From an uncultured Clostridia bacterium (lineage in GTDB: Bacteria > Bacillota > Clostridia > Saccharofermentanales > Saccharofermentanaceae), in assembly GCA_937876985.1 (NCBI GenBank), contig CALEFT010000020.1:105285-169284 (forward strand): DNA of 64,000 nt, given 5' to 3'. The notes under the pieces are model-generated. The model did no database searches and was not told the DNA's origin. It saw only the letters and a program-made list of their open reading frames with translations. Shown here piece after piece: positions 35,632 to 44,428 of this stretch (positions are counted from its first letter, which is position 1; each line of letters begins with the position of its first letter). The position numbers and the translations under genes are program-made.

Positions 35632-36852
35632 TTAAATATAGTAATGAATCCAAGATGCTCCATCAATATTGGAAATCTTCTCTTCGATATCCTTATGAGC
35701 AATATCCATTACACAAATTGCAGTATTCTTCTCGTTATCGCACATAACTTTAGTGTCGTAACCAGCAAATGCCTTAGTCAATTCATCAAGCTTACAAGAA
35801 GATGCCTTAACAACAATGTCAACAATTATATCGTCATAATCCTTGATAACCTTCTGACCAAACTCCGGATTGTACCACTTAGTAATGTGAGCATTACGAT
35901 TCATATGAAGACCTGCATCAAGCACGTCTCCTACTACAGCAGAAGCTGTAGCAAGCTTACCAGCTCCCTGTCCATAGAAAAGCGACTCGCCTAGAGCATT
36001 ACCTTCAACAAGAATTGCATTAAATACATCATCAACGGAAGCAAGAATCTTGCTTTTATCTACAAAATGTGGAGCAACAAATACTGCTGGCTCATCGTTA
36101 AATGGGTGAACAAATCTAGCAAGAAGCTTAACGCTACATCCAATTTCCTCAGCAAAAATAATATCATTAAGAGTGATATTAGAAATACCAACAGTATTAA
36201 TTGTAGTTGGGTCTACATAAAGTCCATCAAGAGCAATAGAAGAAAGAATAGAAATCTTACGCTGCGCATCAATACCGTCAACATCTGCTGAAGGGTTTTG
36301 TTCTGCATAACCCTTCTGCTGCGCTTGCTTTAGCGCCTCTTCATAAGAAATGCCGCCATCTCTCATGGATGTAAGGATATAGTTAGTTGTACCATTTACA
36401 ATACCTGCAATCTGCATAATCTGATTAGCAGCAAGGCAACGATGCATTGGTCGAATAATTGGAATTCCTCCTCCTACTGCTGCCTCGAAAAGATAACAAC
36501 AAGAATTGTCTTCCGCAAGCTGCATTAACTCTACACCATGAGTTGCAACAAGCTCCTTGTTACTTGTAACTACGCTAATACCCTTAGAAAGTGCTCGCTT
36601 TGTATATTCGTAAGCAATTCTTGCACCACCGATTGTCTCAACAATGATAGACAAGTCTTCGTTAAAGAATGCTTCCGCGTCATCAGTAATAAAATCAGCA
36701 AATAAGCTATCAGGAAACTTTCTCAAATCGAGAATCTTAGATACTACTACTTCCTCTCCCATATGTTTTGTGATTCTTTCTTGGTTCATAGCAATAACCT
36801 CTGCTACACCAGAACCAACAACACCGAATCCAAGAATTCCAACCTTTTTCAT
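35632..36852 (-). CDS. hom: Homoserine dehydrogenase
   Basis: A 406-aa NAD(P)-dependent enzyme reducing aspartate semialdehyde to homoserine for threonine and methionine. It begins MKKVGILGFGVVGSGVAEVI (Rossmann motif GFGVVG). The catalytic core includes EAAVGGGIPIIRPM, GIVNGTTNYILTSM and DVDGIDAQRKISILSSIA. The last about 70 residues form a short ACT-like regulatory end. The start at 36852 has GGAGG nine bases before it, while the frame is open to 36867. It follows the ACT-domain gene by 42 bp and shares its promoter. Confidence 0.95.
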   Translation of the reverse strand: MKKVGILGFGVVGSGVAEVIAMNQERITKHMGEEVVVSKILDLRKFPDSLFADFITDDAEAFFNEDLSIIVETIGGARIAYEYTKRALSKGISVVTSNKELVATHGVELMQLAEDNSCCYLFEAAVGGGIPIIRPMHRCLAANQIMQIAGIVNGTTNYILTSMRDGGISYEEALKQAQQKGYAEQNPSADVDGIDAQRKISILSSIALDGLYVDPTTINTVGISNITLNDIIFAEEIGCSVKLLARFVHPFNDEPAVFVAPHFVDKSKILASVDDVFNAILVEGNALGESLFYGQGAGKLATASAVVGDVLDAGLHMNRNAHITKWYNPEFGQKVIKDYDDIIVDIVVKASSCKLDELTKAFAGYDTKVMCDNEKNTAICVMDIAHKDIEEKISNIDGASWIHYYI

Positions 36853-36894
36853 TATTAATACCTCCAAAGTAGAAGATTGTATATCATATTTGAT

Positions 36895-37341
36895 TTATTC
36901 TCTGCTAAGTATTCTACAATCTCGAACACCAGCAATTCGTGAAACACCTGTAATTACATCCTCAATCGAACCGAACATAGTATTAGTCTCTAGTGAGACA
37001 GATATATCAGCTAGACCATTAATTGGAATATTCTGATTAATTGTAAGAATATTTGCTCTCGAAGAAGAAATAATATTAAGAATTGAAGATAAGATTCCTT
37101 GAAAATTCTCTACTGTTATTAGCAGTGTTACCTTCTTACCATTTGTACTCTCGTAGAAAGGCATTACTGAATCCTTATACTTATAATAAGCACTACGAGA
37201 TAGGTCCACCTTCTTAACAGCTTCGTTTACAGAAACAGATTCACCAGTATTAAGTCTTTGCTTAACGTCCATAACCTTAATAAAGACTTCTGGCAAAACA
37301 CTTTTCTCAACTAGATAAAACTCTTTATCATCTGTTCTCAT
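36895..37341 (-). CDS. ACT domain protein, PheB/UPF0735-like
   Basis: A 148-aa protein with an N-terminal helix-turn-helix-like segment (SVNEAVKKVDLSRSAYYKYKD) and a C-terminal ACT domain of about 75 residues (KVTLLITVENFQGILSSILN to the end). This two-part layout is that of the PheB/UPF0735 family, found beside amino-acid genes in Firmicutes. ACT domains bind amino acids, and adjacency to hom suggests a sensor for threonine or a related amino acid. That role is an inference. It is the first gene of the operon and has its own promoter. Confidence 0.85.
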   Translation of the reverse strand: MRTDDKEFYLVEKSVLPEVFIKVMDVKQRLNTGESVSVNEAVKKVDLSRSAYYKYKDSVMPFYESTNGKKVTLLITVENFQGILSSILNIISSSRANILTINQNIPINGLADISVSLETNTMFGSIEDVITGVSRIAGVRDCRILSRE

Positions 37342-37383
37342 AGCTATTATCCTTCTTCGAATTTTTGTAATATTAATAATTAA

Positions 37384-37412
37384 ATACTACAATTATTGGC
37401 TAAATGTGTCCA
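37384..37412 (-). promoter_or_regulatory. Promoter of the ACT protein-hom operon
   Basis: TGGACA (37407-37412) and TAGTAT (37384-37389) with a 17-bp spacer, about 43 bp upstream of the ACT gene. An imperfect inverted repeat with arms AAATGTG (37402-37408) and CACATTT (37422-37428) covers and flanks the -35 box and might be an operator. Confidence 0.65.
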
Positions 37413-37468
37413 CGGATGACGCACATTTGTACACGACTTGTAGATAATACCATTATAAGCAATCAAAT

Positions 37469-38050
37469 TCAACCTAATTTAGCCACCATCTTCTTAAGCG
37501 CTTGACCACGGTGACTGATACTATTCTTTTGTTCAAGAGGCATTTGTGCAGTAGTCATACCAAATTCTGGAACATAGAAAATTGGATCATATCCAAATCC
37601 ATTCTCACCAACTGGCTCCTTAAGCAATAATCCACAAATTTCTCCGTGTACTACAAAATTAGTTCCATCTGGTCTTACAACAGCAATTGCACAAACAAAC
37701 TTCGCTGTACGTTCTTCATCCTTTGCTCCATCGAGCATCTCGTTTATTTTCTTAAACTTCTCTTCATAGCTAGAATTCTCACCACAAAAACGAGCAGAAT
37801 ATACACCCGGTGCTCCATCAAGATAATCGATACATAATCCAGAATCGTCAGCCATCACGTAGCCTCCTAATAAATCATGAACCGCCTTTGCCTTAATAAG
37901 AGCATTCTCTTCGAATGTATCTCCATCTTCAATAATGTCAGGATTTACACCAGCTTCTTTCATAGAAATAGCAGTAAAATCTGTACCAGATAAAATCTCA
38001 TTAATTTCCTTTACCTTGTCTTGATTTCCAGTTGCAATAACTAGTTTCAT
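37469..38050 (-). CDS. rdgB: Non-canonical purine NTP pyrophosphatase (RdgB/HAM1)
   Basis: A 193-aa house-cleaning enzyme that hydrolyses ITP, dITP and XTP to monophosphates. Landmarks are IATGNQDKVKEI at the N-terminus, MADDSGLCIDYLDGAPGVYSARF, GENGFGYDPIFYVPE and the C-terminal SHRGQALKKM. The length is standard. It follows the rRNA methyltransferase gene by 9 bp and ends the argS-M3 peptidase-methyltransferase-rdgB string. Confidence 0.96.
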   Translation of the reverse strand: MKLVIATGNQDKVKEINEILSGTDFTAISMKEAGVNPDIIEDGDTFEENALIKAKAVHDLLGGYVMADDSGLCIDYLDGAPGVYSARFCGENSSYEEKFKKINEMLDGAKDEERTAKFVCAIAVVRPDGTNFVVHGEICGLLLKEPVGENGFGYDPIFYVPEFGMTTAQMPLEQKNSISHRGQALKKMVAKLG

Positions 38051-38059
38051 ATTAACTCC

Positions 38060-39520
38060 TTAATTTACCCAAGCTCTTGGGTATAAATTCTTAATATTTC
38101 CATCCGGAGCAATTTTGCCAAATCCGATTGGGAATTGCTCACAAACAATTACAATATAACCTTTCTTCTTAAGCTTACTCTTCTCACTAGAATCTACAGA
38201 AATGGTCTCTCCTCTAAGATATCTAGCAAGCCTATCATCATCGCGATGCAAAACCAGTTTAGACTTAAAATCGATATCATCATCTTTAAGCGTAAGCGCA
38301 AAGCAATGTGACGGTATAAATACACGACCCTTTGTCGTCTCCTTGATTTCACCAGGGAAATTTCCCATCTTAACTACTTTGAGCTTGTCGAAAGTCTTTT
38401 CGCTGACGCCTAATAAATGAATCTTGTTCTTGTGGAATACAAATTGCTCCTTAACAAGATTACTAAATGCATCAAAAGCGTTAGCAGTGAAGATATCCTT
38501 AGCAAAATCAAGCATAGCTTGTCTTGACATAGTGTATGAATAATTATCATTTCTCTTACGAGATACAAAAGAATAATCAATCACTACATCATCATTTGTT
38601 CTAGTATCAAGAGTCTTACGAAGATGAACACAGAAATGTCCGTCGCCGTCAGAAACATGTGGCCAAATTCTCATTGAACCAGGAAGCTTACTATTATTAG
38701 AAGCGTGAGTTACTCCAGTAATTTCTGGATGAGAAATAACTTCATATCCTGGATATTTACTTAAGAAATTAAGAATCTGACCTTCGTCCTCACCATAACA
38801 GAAAGTACAAGTAGAATAAACAAGCTCACCACCAACCTTGAGCATCTTGTGTGCACTATCAAGAATTTCTTCTTGCATCTTTATGCAAACCTCTGGGCCA
38901 AACTTCTCCCACGATTTAACTGCAAAAGGATCGCGTCTGAACATTCCTTCTCCGGAACAAGGTGCATCAACAAGAATCTTATCAAAGAAGCAATCGAATC
39001 TAGAAGCTAGATTTTCTGGCGTCTCATTAACAATTACACAGTTAGTGATACCCATTCGTTCAATATTACGAAGCAATGCCTTTGCTCTAGTCTCATTAAT
39101 CTCATTTGCTACAAGAAGTCCTTCACCATCTAAGTCTTCGGCTAGTCTACATGCCTTTCCACCTGGTGCGGCGCACAAATCGAGAACGTAGTCGCCCTTC
39201 TTAGCAGCCATCACTTGCGCTGGAAGCATTGCAGATGGCTCTTGTGGATAATAGACGCCTGCGTGATAAAAAGGATCCTTTCCAGCAACATCATCATTCT
39301 CAGATAGATAATAACCACCATCACACCATGATACATTGTTAGCTTCAACATTAAGAAGACCGAGAATCTTTTCGCGCTCGGCAAATGCGACCTTGCTTCG
39401 ATTAAGCCTTAAGCCCTTCCTCGGATATGAATCAAAGCTCTCCCAGAAGCCTTCGCTTGGAACCTCGTGAGATTTGATTTCTATATTCATTCTGTCGACA
39501 AATTCTTGTGGTAGTTTCAT
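38060..39520 (-). CDS. 16S rRNA m5C methyltransferase (RsmF/NOL1-NOP2-Sun family)
   Basis: A 486-aa SAM-dependent RNA cytosine-C5 methyltransferase. It shows the family entry PQEPSAMLPAQVM, the SAM site LDLCAAPGGKACRLA, and both conserved cysteines: the DAPCSGEGMFRRD motif and the STCTF motif. A C-terminal extension of about 170 residues with an RNA-binding-like (PUA-type) segment follows, as in RsmF. GGTGA precedes the ATG. It overlaps no gene but lies only 8 bp from the M3 peptidase stop. The exact base modified is an inference from family. Confidence 0.9.
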   Translation of the reverse strand: MKLPQEFVDRMNIEIKSHEVPSEGFWESFDSYPRKGLRLNRSKVAFAEREKILGLLNVEANNVSWCDGGYYLSENDDVAGKDPFYHAGVYYPQEPSAMLPAQVMAAKKGDYVLDLCAAPGGKACRLAEDLDGEGLLVANEINETRAKALLRNIERMGITNCVIVNETPENLASRFDCFFDKILVDAPCSGEGMFRRDPFAVKSWEKFGPEVCIKMQEEILDSAHKMLKVGGELVYSTCTFCYGEDEGQILNFLSKYPGYEVISHPEITGVTHASNNSKLPGSMRIWPHVSDGDGHFCVHLRKTLDTRTNDDVVIDYSFVSRKRNDNYSYTMSRQAMLDFAKDIFTANAFDAFSNLVKEQFVFHKNKIHLLGVSEKTFDKLKVVKMGNFPGEIKETTKGRVFIPSHCFALTLKDDDIDFKSKLVLHRDDDRLARYLRGETISVDSSEKSKLKKKGYIVIVCEQFPIGFGKIAPDGNIKNLYPRAWVN

Positions 39521-39528
39521 AAATCACC

Positions 39529-41208
39529 TTACAGCTCTAAGAAATTGCATGTTTTGAAGGCTAGCTTCTTCATTAAATCCTTGTCAAAAGGCGACTTCAT
39601 CTCAGCCTCTTCCAGGATATTAAGGAAAGTCTTTACTCCGCCTGCCTCGCAAAGATGATTATACTTAATCAAAGCAGACTTATAGTCAGTACATGATTCT
39701 TCCCACAATTCTAATGCGCAAATCTGTGCCAAGCAGTAGTCAATATAATAAAACGGAGTAGTAAAAATATGATCCTTCTTCATCCAAGCGCAGCCTTCTG
39801 CATGGAATGGATGGTCTTCATAAACAATGAATGGCTGATACTTCTCTTCTAGCTTCTTCCATGCTTCGTTACGTTCAGAAATGCTTAATGTCGGATTATC
39901 ATAAACAATATGCTGGAACTCATCAACCATGCATCCATATGGAAGGAATAACAAACCAAGTGTCATATGAAGCTGTCGATATTGGTCGGCATATTCACCA
40001 TAATATTTATCCATATATGGGTATGTCAAATACTCCATTGCAGTAGAATGAATCTCACAAGTCTCAAGCGTAGGAGATAGGCATTCAATAAATGGACTAA
40101 CTTCCGCGCTCTTAATTGCAGCATATGCATGTCCACCCTCATGAACAATGGTAGAAACATCATCTGCCGTACCATTAGCATTCATAAAGATAAAAGGTAT
40201 CGCATACTCTTCGAGGAACATACAGTAGCCGCCAGTAGACTTAGAGCCTCTGGAGAATAAATCAGTAAATCCCTTATCTGCCAAAACATCATAGAAGGAA
40301 GGCTTCGCACCAAGAACTAGAGAGAACACCTCACCAGTAACCTTCTCGAAATCCTCCTTCTTAATTGTAGGAACTGGATTACCATCCTTAAAAATGCATG
40401 GCAAATCATAAAACTTCAAATCTACGCCAAGTCTTTCTTGCTGTAGTTTTCTTATTGTCGAAGTAATTGGGACAATATACTTAAGAACGTTCTCGCGGAA
40501 ATTTGCTACCATATCAGAGTTATAATCAAATCTCTCCATTCGCTTATAACCAAGCTCAGTATAATTCTTATAACCAAGAGTAGTAGCAATTTGAGTTCTC
40601 ACCTTTACAAGCTCATCGTAAATACGCTCATATGTTTCTTTACGAGTCATATAATAATCGTCAAGAGCCTTGTGTGCTTTCTTTCTAACCTTTCGATCAG
40701 TGGATTCTAAATATGGCTCTAATAAGCTTAAGTTAAGAGTATTTCCATCAAATTCAATTACTGCCTCTGATTGTAGCTGTGAATATTCATTCTCAAGATT
40801 GGACTCTTTTACAATGAGGTCTACAACCTCCTTGGAAATAATGTCTTTCTGATTCTGAGCTTTAAGAAATACAATATCTCCATACTTCTTACGAAGCTCA
40901 TCTGCACATGGACAATTCAAAAGAACAGAAGATACTCCTGCACTCATTTCCTCAATCTTAGCAGATAGCTCATCACAAGCCTCAACCTCATCCTTATAAA
41001 ACTCATTAGATGTATCTAGGTCATGCAAAATATTAACCAAAGAGATTTGAGTATTAATCCTAGCAAGCTCCTTCTCATAAGCACAAATTACACCAGAAGC
41101 AAGCTCCGGGTCTCTTTGACTCATAAGCTTAAGTCTTGTATCTCGAACAAGAGACTCAAAAGCCTCAATATCAGGTCTACTATATTTAATATCCTTGAAA
41201 TTCAACAT
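39529..41208 (-). CDS. M3 family oligoendopeptidase
   Basis: A 559-aa zinc peptidase of the PepF/thimet family, probably cytosolic as there is no signal peptide. The zinc site is in STIVHEGGHAYAAIK (HEGGH, the HExxH variant), with the third ligand Glu in LETCEIHSTAMEYL. These enzymes trim oligopeptides from uptake or signal-peptide turnover. It lies in the argS operon, 15 bp after argS. Confidence 0.92.
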   Translation of the reverse strand: MLNFKDIKYSRPDIEAFESLVRDTRLKLMSQRDPELASGVICAYEKELARINTQISLVNILHDLDTSNEFYKDEVEACDELSAKIEEMSAGVSSVLLNCPCADELRKKYGDIVFLKAQNQKDIISKEVVDLIVKESNLENEYSQLQSEAVIEFDGNTLNLSLLEPYLESTDRKVRKKAHKALDDYYMTRKETYERIYDELVKVRTQIATTLGYKNYTELGYKRMERFDYNSDMVANFRENVLKYIVPITSTIRKLQQERLGVDLKFYDLPCIFKDGNPVPTIKKEDFEKVTGEVFSLVLGAKPSFYDVLADKGFTDLFSRGSKSTGGYCMFLEEYAIPFIFMNANGTADDVSTIVHEGGHAYAAIKSAEVSPFIECLSPTLETCEIHSTAMEYLTYPYMDKYYGEYADQYRQLHMTLGLLFLPYGCMVDEFQHIVYDNPTLSISERNEAWKKLEEKYQPFIVYEDHPFHAEGCAWMKKDHIFTTPFYYIDYCLAQICALELWEESCTDYKSALIKYNHLCEAGGVKTFLNILEEAEMKSPFDKDLMKKLAFKTCNFLEL

Positions 41209-41223
41209 GACGACACCTATTAA

Positions 41224-42957
41224 TTACATTCTTTCAACTACATCTATACCAAGCAAATTCAAACCAGACTTAAGCGTATTACATAGACACTCACAAAGAG
41301 AAAGTCTAGCTCTCTTGAGTTCCTCAGTCTCCGCATTAAGAATCGAAGAATTGTTATAGAATCTGTTAAAGCTTCTAGCACAAGTAGAAATCTGACGGGA
41401 AATCATAAATGGCTCATTCGCATTAGCTGCCTTAGAAATTGACTCTGGGAAATCAGCAAGAGTTCTAATTAACTGATACTCTTCCTCTGAACTTAGCACC
41501 TTTAATGCTTCGTCGCCGCTCTCGAAAGGAGCAAGTCCAGAAGCCTTAGCCTTACGAAGAATCGATCTAGTTCTAGCATATGTATAGATAAGGTAAGGTG
41601 CTGTGTCACCTTCAAAATCAAGCATCTCTTCCCATGAGAAGAAGATATCTCTTTCTCTACCAGACTTAACATATGTATAAACAACAGCTCCAAGACCAAC
41701 CTTCTCAGCAATCTCGCGCATCTCTTCTTCTGTTAGCTCGTTTCCTCTATTCTTGTTATTCTCAACGATAACCTCATATGTCTTCTCTACTGCCTCATTA
41801 AGCAAATCCTCAAGCAATACAATATTACCATCTCTAGTAGAGAACTTTCCGTCCTTAAACTTTACAAGTCCAAAGCCAACATGTTCACAGTTATCAGCCC
41901 ACTCATAACCAGCCTTCTTAAGTACAGAGAATACCTGCTTAAAGTGTAGAGCCTGTGGGATACCTACTACATAAATATTCTTATCGAATTTATATTCATT
42001 ATATCTATAAATTGCAGCAGCAAGGTCTCTAGAAGCGTAGATAGTAGTACCATCACTTTTAAGAATAATGCATGGTGGAGCCTTAAACTCATCAAGCATT
42101 ACAACCTGTGCACCTTCGCTTTCTTCAAGCAAATTCTTCTCGCGAAGCATATCAACAACAGCTGGAATCTTATCTGAATAGAAGGACTCACCATTATAGT
42201 TATCGAATGTAACGCCCATACGATCATATAGCTTGTTAAATACAACAAGGCTCATGTCTCTGAACTTCTTCCATAAAGCAACTTCCTCTTCGCATCCATC
42301 CTCTAGACGCTTAAAGTTTGCTCTTGCATCAGTAGTAAGATCTGGATTATTCTTCTCTTCCTCATGGAACTTAACATAAATTCTAAGTAGCTCATCGATT
42401 GGGCTTTCTTCCAAAGCCTTCTCATCACCCCAAAGTCTATATGCAGTAATAAGCTTACCAAACTGAGTACCATAATCACCTAAGTGATTCATTCTTACTA
42501 CGTTATAACCAAGCTTCTCATAGATACGAGCCAAAGAATTTCCTAGAATAGTAGTAAATGCATGACCTACATGGAAAGGCTTAGCAATATTAGGTGAAGA
42601 GAACTCGATAATAGCAGTCTTGCAATCACCTAGACTATCAGCACCATAAGCATCTCCAGAAGAAAGGATTTGAGACAAAACAGAATATGCTAGCTCTCCT
42701 CTATCAATATAGAAATTAACATATGGACCAACATTTTTTACCTCGGATAGATAATCAGCCTTAAGCTCGTCAGAATTTACTAATTCTGCGGCAATCATTG
42801 GTGGAGCCTTACGAAGAACCTTAGCTAATGCAAAGCATGGGAAAGCATAATCACCCATATCTGTTTGTGGTGGAATCTCAATCAAATTATATACATTCTG
42901 AGCTTCAAGCCCAGTAATCTTAGCAATTCTATTTGCAATATCATTCTTATAATCCAT
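41224..42957 (-). CDS. argS: Arginyl-tRNA synthetase
   Basis: A 577-aa class I synthetase charging tRNA-Arg. The HIGH motif is in SPNIAKPFHVGHAFTTILG (HVGH); the KMSK region is the altered GKFSTRDGN, typical of ArgS, which often lacks the canonical lysine. The N-terminal Add-1 domain and the C-terminal anticodon-binding domain (DALALM-like end) are complete. AGGAGG precedes the ATG. It is the first gene of a four-gene operon and is divergent from the mraY-like gene. I looked for a T-box leader (TGGNACC core) in the 115-bp gap and saw none. Confidence 0.96.
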   Translation of the reverse strand: MDYKNDIANRIAKITGLEAQNVYNLIEIPPQTDMGDYAFPCFALAKVLRKAPPMIAAELVNSDELKADYLSEVKNVGPYVNFYIDRGELAYSVLSQILSSGDAYGADSLGDCKTAIIEFSSPNIAKPFHVGHAFTTILGNSLARIYEKLGYNVVRMNHLGDYGTQFGKLITAYRLWGDEKALEESPIDELLRIYVKFHEEEKNNPDLTTDARANFKRLEDGCEEEVALWKKFRDMSLVVFNKLYDRMGVTFDNYNGESFYSDKIPAVVDMLREKNLLEESEGAQVVMLDEFKAPPCIILKSDGTTIYASRDLAAAIYRYNEYKFDKNIYVVGIPQALHFKQVFSVLKKAGYEWADNCEHVGFGLVKFKDGKFSTRDGNIVLLEDLLNEAVEKTYEVIVENNKNRGNELTEEEMREIAEKVGLGAVVYTYVKSGRERDIFFSWEEMLDFEGDTAPYLIYTYARTRSILRKAKASGLAPFESGDEALKVLSSEEEYQLIRTLADFPESISKAANANEPFMISRQISTCARSFNRFYNNSSILNAETEELKRARLSLCECLCNTLKSGLNLLGIDVVERM

Positions 42958-43010
42958 AATATTTCCTCCTATTTAGGACCAAAATTCATCATAATATATT
43001 ATCATAATGT

Positions 43011-43039
43011 TTGGTATTTAGAAATGACAAGTGTATAAT
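43011..43039 (+). promoter_or_regulatory. Promoter of the mraY-like gene
   Basis: TTGGTA (43011-43016) and a perfect TATAAT (43034-43039) separated by 17 bp, about 33 bp before the start codon on plus. Confidence 0.8.
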
Positions 43040-43072
43040 ATCTACCGTATTAATTACTATTCGGAGGCTAAT

Positions 43073-44074
43073 ATGGAAGCAATTCAGAACCTACTTGGTT
43101 ATTTCATGGGTATCCCTTTTGCTCTAATCGCTACAATTCTTCTTATGATATTCAAACCATTTAAGGAGAAGATTCTTGGTCTTGATAGAGGTCGTGCATT
43201 TGTTATTGGTAGCGAAGTGAATAAGAATAAACCAACTGGAGTAGGAATTTATTTCATTACAGTATTCATTATTTGTGCACTAGCTTATGGTCATTTGAGT
43301 ATCGGTTGGGTTCTATTTCTAATTGTTATGGCTGGTTGCTGCTTATGCGGATATCTCGATGATGTATCAAGAACACCATGGAACGAATACATTAAGGGCG
43401 GTCTTGATTTTGTAATTGCAATTTTCACTGCAATTATCGTCGTATTGCAATGGAATAGTGATATGTTCCTTCCAACAGGAAACTGGGTTGGAATTAATCC
43501 CTTCCTCTATATATTCCTAGCTATTATTCTTGTAATTGTTTCAATTAATGCAACTAATGCAACAGATGGAGTAGATGGACTTTCTGGTACATTATCTATC
43601 ATTACAATTCTTACATTAATTATTGCAGCTTTTATAAGAGGAACACTTAATCCGAATTCTGCATTAATCGGCTTTCTCATGATTGCTGTTCTAATCGGAT
43701 ATCTTATCTTCAACTTCCATCCATCTAAGGTTCTTATGGGTGACGCTGGCTCTAGAGCAATTGGCCTATTTATTGCGTTCTATGCAATGTTCCTTGATTT
43801 ACCTTTTGCATATCTAATCGTTGGCCTTCCATTTATGCTAGACGGTGGCCTTTCTGTACTTAAGATCACAATTGGTAGACTTTCAACAAAGCTTCTTAAG
43901 AAGAAGATTCTAATTCTTCCAAATACTGTTACACCAATTCACGATCACTTAAAGCAGGTCAAGGGCTTCTCCATCAAGAAGACATATTTCACAATATGCG
44001 CATTTGCCCTAATCGTTGATTGCTGCTACTTAGGCTTCCTAATGATTATCAAATTAGCATCTATGTTCTTCTAA
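43073..44074 (+). CDS. MraY-like phospho-N-acetylmuramoyl-pentapeptide transferase (glycosyltransferase 4 family)
   Basis: A 333-aa multispanning enzyme of the polyprenyl-phosphate sugar-phosphate transferase superfamily. It has the aspartate pair in CGYLDDVSRTPWN, the NATNATDGVDGLSG motif (MraY NxTDGLDGL), the magnesium site in MGDAGSRAIGLF, and PIHDHLKQVKGFS, matching the MraY PIHHHFELKG box with one His changed to Asp. These favour MraY over WecA/TagO. The start at 43073 has GGAGG eight bases before it. It is monocistronic, far from any visible mur/fts cluster, and one of only four plus-strand genes or RNAs in the window. Confidence 0.82.
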   Translation: MEAIQNLLGYFMGIPFALIATILLMIFKPFKEKILGLDRGRAFVIGSEVNKNKPTGVGIYFITVFIICALAYGHLSIGWVLFLIVMAGCCLCGYLDDVSRTPWNEYIKGGLDFVIAIFTAIIVVLQWNSDMFLPTGNWVGINPFLYIFLAIILVIVSINATNATDGVDGLSGTLSIITILTLIIAAFIRGTLNPNSALIGFLMIAVLIGYLIFNFHPSKVLMGDAGSRAIGLFIAFYAMFLDLPFAYLIVGLPFMLDGGLSVLKITIGRLSTKLLKKKILILPNTVTPIHDHLKQVKGFSIKKTYFTICAFALIVDCCYLGFLMIIKLASMFF

Positions 44075-44103
44075 TAAACATAATATCGATAATAAAATCA
44101 AAT

Positions 44104-44130
44104 AAGGCACCTATTAAGGTGCCTTTGTTA
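44104..44130. terminator. Bidirectional terminator between mraY-like gene and the 74-aa gene
   Basis: An 8-bp stem (AAGGCACC 44104-44111 with GGTGCCTT 44118-44125) lies 29 bp after the mraY-like stop and just after the 74-aa gene on minus. T-rich DNA follows on both strands (TTTGTTATTT on plus, ATTTGATTTTATT on minus). Confidence 0.75.
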
Positions 44131-44131
44131 T

Positions 44132-44356
44132 TTAATATTCTCCCTTTTCGGAAAAGTGTTCCTTATTCTTAAACAGTTTGTTATAAGCTACTAATAAACT
44201 TAAATTGTCATCAATCATTAATTCTAAGCATTTTACTAGTTTCTCTTGAGATATTCCACTTGGAAAAATACTGCAATCTACTTCTTTTCCCCAAGTTTCT
44301 TTATATCTTTTGCTAAGTTCATCAATTTTCTTCAATGTATTTTCATTTGCTTGCAT
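44132..44356 (-). CDS. Hypothetical 74-aa protein
   Basis: A small protein I do not recognise. It is mostly helical and charged, with KKIDELSKRYKETWGKEVD, then SQEKLVKCLELMIDDNLSLL and a C-terminus HFSEKGEY. There is no signal peptide or membrane segment. CTAGGAGGAG lies nine bases before the ATG, an excellent ribosome site that supports it being real. It follows the coiled-coil gene of the kinase/phosphatase cassette by 72 bp on the same strand and ends at a bidirectional terminator, so it may be the last gene of that operon. A perfect 13-bp inverted repeat brackets the gene (44141-44153 and 44381-44393). Confidence 0.65.
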   Translation of the reverse strand: MQANENTLKKIDELSKRYKETWGKEVDCSIFPSGISQEKLVKCLELMIDDNLSLLVAYNKLFKNKEHFSEKGEY

Positions 44357-44393
44357 TTTACTCCTCCTAGCAACACAATTCCGAAAAGGGACT
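44141..44393. repeat. 13-bp perfect inverted repeat bracketing the 74-aa gene
   Basis: TCCCTTTTCGGAA at 44141-44153 (inside the 3' end of the gene) and its exact complement at 44381-44393 (upstream of its ribosome site). See findings. Confidence 0.6.
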
Positions 44394-44428
44394 TAATATT
44401 TGCTAGATGATAAGGATTTAATCAACAC

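Noticed and set aside
37402..37428. Riboswitch or attenuator before the ACT-hom operon
   Set aside because: The AAATGTG/CACATTT hairpin covers the -35 region rather than the transcript and has no terminator T-run; kept only as a possible operator.
42958..43072. Possible T-box riboswitch in the argS leader
   Set aside because: The 115-bp gap lacks the TGGNACC core and any terminator hairpin and is also shared with a divergent promoter.
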